A stretch of 64,000 bases of DNA from an uncultured Collinsella sp. (GTDB taxonomy: Bacteria > Actinomycetota > Coriobacteriia > Coriobacteriales > Coriobacteriaceae). Where the stretch lies: contig CABUQV010000008.1 in the NCBI GenBank assembly GCA_902493855.1, positions 20,512-84,511 on the forward strand, written 5' to 3'. This document shows positions 61,671 to 64,000 of the stretch, piece after piece. Position 1 is the first letter of the stretch; every line of letters begins with the position of its first letter. Made by a program: the position numbers and the translations under genes. The notes beneath the pieces are model-generated. The model had not been told where the DNA came from, did no database searches, and saw only the letters and a program-made list of their open reading frames with translations.

Positions 61671-61708
61671 AATGCCCCGCCCACGCAATCACGTGGGCGG
61701 GGCATTGC
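61671..61708 (-). terminator. Terminator of the GH4-PTS operon
   Basis: Perfect 16-bp stem CAATGCCCCGCCCACG / CGTGGGCGGGGCATTG with a 6-nt loop; on the minus strand followed by TCGTTT. It lies 31 nt beyond the GH4 stop. Confidence 0.85.
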
Positions 61709-61739
61709 TTCAGGCATGCGGCCAGCGACCCTGTTGCTT

Positions 61740-63122
61740 TTACTTAAGCTCGGGCCAGTAACCCTTGTTGGCCTCGATCATGTCGTCGAGAACCTCCTTG
61801 GCGACCTTCATCGACGGCACGGTCTTGTTGAGCGTAAAGGCCTTAAGCGCCTTCTCGTACGAACCCTCGATCGTAGCCTCGACAATGAGCTTCTCGGAGT
61901 TCAGCTGCTGCATCATGAGGCCCTGCTGGAACAGCGGAATGTTGTCGCGGCTGATGACCTCGGGGCCGTTCTTGCCAATGTAGGCAGGCAGCTCGACCAT
62001 AGCGTCGTAGGGCATGTTGGGGATGGCGCCCTTGTTCTCGCAAATGACCAGGAAGCGCTGCTTGGTGTCGTTCTTCAGAGCGATAGCCAGATCGGCAATC
62101 CAGTCGCCGTGGCTGCCCGCATAGAACGTGCTCTCGTCGATCTCGCCCGTCTTCTCGTAATGGTCGATACCATCAAAGAGGTTCTTCTCACGCGTCTCCT
62201 CAACCTCGTTAGCACGGGTGCGCTCGGGGTTGGAGTGCTCGACGAACTCCTTCTGCTGCAGGTAGTAGTTCAGATACGTGTTGGGCAGGTACTCCGGGAA
62301 GCACTCCATGATCTCGTACTCGCCCTTCCAGACGTAGTACCAGCTGCCCTTGGTGTGGCGGTTCTGCTCGGGGTGCTCGTCGACGGCCTCCTCGGGCTTC
62401 TTTGCCATGAGCGAGCCCATGCCCTTGAGGTAAGAGTCGGGCAGCAGAATCTCATGCTCCTTGATGTACTCGCGCAGTTGCGGGAGCACCTCCTCGCCCT
62501 TGTGGCGGATCGAGGTGAACCAACCAAAGTGGTTGAGGCCAAAGTAATCGTACTCGACATCCTTCTTGTCGATATCGAGCGCGGCGCAAACCACGTCGAT
62601 GATCGCGATCGGCATGTCGCAGATGTTGATGATACGAGCGTTGGGACGCAGCACGCGGCAGCCCTCGGAGACGATGGCGGCAGGGTTGGAGTAGTTGAGA
62701 ATCCAGTAGTCCTTCTTGGCGTACTTCTCAACGTCATCGATCAGCTCGACCATGGGGAAGATGGTGCGCATGCCGTAGGCAAGGCCGCCGCAACCGCAAG
62801 TCTCCTGACCCACGCAGCCGTGACGCAGCGGAATCTTCTCGTCCTGCTCGCGCATGGCGTAGCCGCCCACGCGCATCTGGGCAAACACGAAGCTCGCGTC
62901 GGTAAAAGCCGTCTTTTTGTCGGTGGTCACCGTGAGCTTGATGTCCAGGCCGAGGTCCTCGTGCAAAATCCAGTCCACGAGCACGCCGATCTTGCGCTGG
63001 CGCTCCTCGTTGATGTCGTACAGACGAATCTCGTCAACGTCGAGCTCGTCCTTGCGCAGGGCGATGGACTTGACGATGCCGGGGGTAAAGGTGGATCCGC
63101 CACCACACAGAGTAATGATCAT
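61740..63122 (-). CDS. GH4 6-phospho-glucosidase (maltose-6-phosphate type)
   Basis: 460 aa. NAD- and Mn-dependent family 4 glycosidase. 'IITLCGGGSTFTPGIVKSI' is the NAD site; 'FVFAQMRVGGYAMREQDEKI', 'VGQETCGCGGLAYGMRTI' and 'YWILNYSNPAAIVSEGCR' are core family segments. The metal ligands are Cys in 'IINICDMPIAII' and His in 'FGLNHFGWFTSI'. CDMP-type metal loops are typical of the GlvA/MalH alpha-glucosidase branch, and the upstream PTS is of the maltose/alpha-glucoside class, so 6-phospho-alpha-glucosides are the likely substrate. The ATG lies 3 nt after the PTS stop with GGAG 9 nt upstream. Last gene of its operon. Confidence 0.95.
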   Translation of the reverse strand: MIITLCGGGSTFTPGIVKSIALRKDELDVDEIRLYDINEERQRKIGVLVDWILHEDLGLDIKLTVTTDKKTAFTDASFVFAQMRVGGYAMREQDEKIPLRHGCVGQETCGCGGLAYGMRTIFPMVELIDDVEKYAKKDYWILNYSNPAAIVSEGCRVLRPNARIINICDMPIAIIDVVCAALDIDKKDVEYDYFGLNHFGWFTSIRHKGEEVLPQLREYIKEHEILLPDSYLKGMGSLMAKKPEEAVDEHPEQNRHTKGSWYYVWKGEYEIMECFPEYLPNTYLNYYLQQKEFVEHSNPERTRANEVEETREKNLFDGIDHYEKTGEIDESTFYAGSHGDWIADLAIALKNDTKQRFLVICENKGAIPNMPYDAMVELPAYIGKNGPEVISRDNIPLFQQGLMMQQLNSEKLIVEATIEGSYEKALKAFTLNKTVPSMKVAKEVLDDMIEANKGYWPELK

Positions 63123-63125
63123 TGT

Positions 63126-64000
63126 TTACTGCTCCTTCTCAATTGCGTTTTCGACCTTGTCGCGCATCTCGGCGACCTTCATGCCAAAGATGATCTGGAT
63201 ATTATTGCCGTTGCGGTTGATGCCGCTGTTGGGCACGTGGTTGATGAGGTCCTCATTGATGAGGTCCGGGTTCTTAACGTTCACGCGGAGACGCGTAAAG
63301 CAGTTCTCGAGCTCCTCGATGTTGTCCTTGCCACCAAGACCTGCGACCAGGTCGGCAATACCTGCATCGACGCCCTCTGCGGGAGCCGCGGCAACAGCGC
63401 CCTGCTTCACCGCGACAGACGCGGCGGCCTCGCCCTCGGCAACGGACTCGGCAAGCTCGGACTCTTCCTCGCGACCAGGCGTGTGGAGGTTGAGCTTCTT
63501 GATAAGGAAGGTGAAGAGGAAGAAGTACAGAGCGGCGTTGACGACTCCAAGCACCAGCATAACCGGCCAGTTGGTCTTATCGACACCGAGGACCAGGTTG
63601 GAAACCACGATGTTGATGATGCCGCCTGCAGTCGAAGCGGGCACGGAGAGGACCTTGAGCAGGACCAGGAAGATGCCGGAAAGAACCGAGTGAACGACAA
63701 AGAGCACGGGAGCGGCAAAGACAAAGAGGAAGTCCATGGGCTCGGTCACGCAGGAGAGCACGGCGGTGATGATCAGCGGGATAATAACGGCCTTGGTCTT
63801 ATCCTTGTTCCCCTTGTAAGCGGTGACGATAAAGGCGAGACCGATACCGATGTAGGGCCACAGGTTGTTGAAGGTGTAGCTGTTGAAATACGTACTATCG
63901 GAGAAGGGCTGACCCGTCATTGCCATCTCGGCAACACGGATGGGATAGGCGCCGGCAATAACCTGATCACCCAGCGTCAGGGTGCCACCCACATCGGAGA
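63126..64000 (-). CDS. PTS alpha-glucoside (maltose/glucose-type) EIICB, 5' end outside window
   Basis: 291 C-terminal codons are visible; the frame is open through the right edge. The EIIC part includes 'GDQVIAGAYPIRVAEMAMTG', 'WPYIGIGLAFIVTAYKGNKD', 'LSCVTEPMDFLFVFAAP' (GITEP-like loop) and further membrane segments. An Ala/Glu-rich linker leads to the EIIB domain with the phosphorylated Cys in 'LENCFTRLRVNV' and the ending 'IQIIFGMKVAEMRDKVENAI'. Domain order C-B and sequence fit the GlvC/MalX maltose-type permeases. It feeds the phosphodisaccharide to the GH4 enzyme encoded 3 nt downstream. Confidence 0.93.
   Translation of the reverse strand, partial: SDVGGTLTLGDQVIAGAYPIRVAEMAMTGQPFSDSTYFNSYTFNNLWPYIGIGLAFIVTAYKGNKDKTKAVIIPLIITAVLSCVTEPMDFLFVFAAPVLFVVHSVLSGIFLVLLKVLSVPASTAGGIINIVVSNLVLGVDKTNWPVMLVLGVVNAALYFFLFTFLIKKLNLHTPGREEESELAESVAEGEAAASVAVKQGAVAAAPAEGVDAGIADLVAGLGGKDNIEELENCFTRLRVNVKNPDLINEDLINHVPNSGINRNGNNIQIIFGMKVAEMRDKVENAIEKEQ

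Overview
The window is 64 kb of GC-rich chromosomal DNA from what looks like an anaerobic gut actinomycete of the class Coriobacteriia, most likely Collinsella or a close relative. This is inferred from gene content: an [FeFe] hydrogenase, a superoxide reductase, a clostridial-type folate C1 set (fhs, folD, fchA), C69 dipeptidase, PTS sugar uptake, high GC with GGAGG-type ribosome sites, and frequent long intergenic palindromes. No 16S gene or marker here proves it. I found no tRNA, rRNA, CRISPR array, transposase or prophage.

Layout. 1-2.7 kb: the 5' part of a large secreted protein with four transcobalamin-C-like (DUF4430) repeats and a beta-propeller, read leftward behind a cobalamin riboswitch. 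2.8-8.5 kb (leftward): ABC1/UbiB-type kinase with a small phasin-like partner, C69 dipeptidase, then folD-fchA; a 228-bp nested inverted-repeat element lies between. 8.6-13.1 kb (rightward): two paralogous lipoproteins, each with its own terminator, then a Tat-exported PI-PLC X-domain protein. 13.2-18.5 kb: small PH-like protein, HTH protein with a probable CTG start, a 30-aa small ORF opposed by a convergent RNA-like element, zinc-ribbon protein, cation diffusion facilitator and a membrane protein. 18.6-25.4 kb (leftward): fhs, ruvCAB, a NAD-synthetase-like protein that has lost both active sites, superoxide reductase. 25.5-40.3 kb (leftward): SNF2 ATPase, DnaE, AddA/AddB-like nuclease-helicase, YerC/TrpR-like regulator. 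40.6-50 kb: YvlD-type membrane protein, Rrf2 regulator divergent from cysK, mnmA, M42 aminopeptidase, iron alcohol dehydrogenase, YoaK/DUF1275, YgiQ radical SAM. 50-54 kb: beta-glucoside PTS and 6-phospho-beta-glucosidase with a divergent AraC regulator. 54-61.5 kb: CPBP protease, orphan RelB/DinJ antitoxin, and a four-gene operon coupling a NuoF/GltD-like flavoprotein and an [FeFe] hydrogenase to a substrate-binding lipoprotein and a fused permease-ATPase. 61.7-64 kb: GH4 6-phosphoglucosidase and the 3' part of its PTS permease.

Physiology: sugars enter as phosphosugars through two PTS/glycosidase operons; electrons can leave as hydrogen through the hydrogenase pair or as alcohol; folate C1 enzymes handle formate. 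The most unusual items are the riboswitch-controlled DUF4430 surface protein, the hydrogenase-transporter operon, the dead NAD-synthetase homologue, and the small-ORF/antisense locus near 14.4 kb. All starts were chosen by ribosome-site spacing and several are shorter than the longest open frame.
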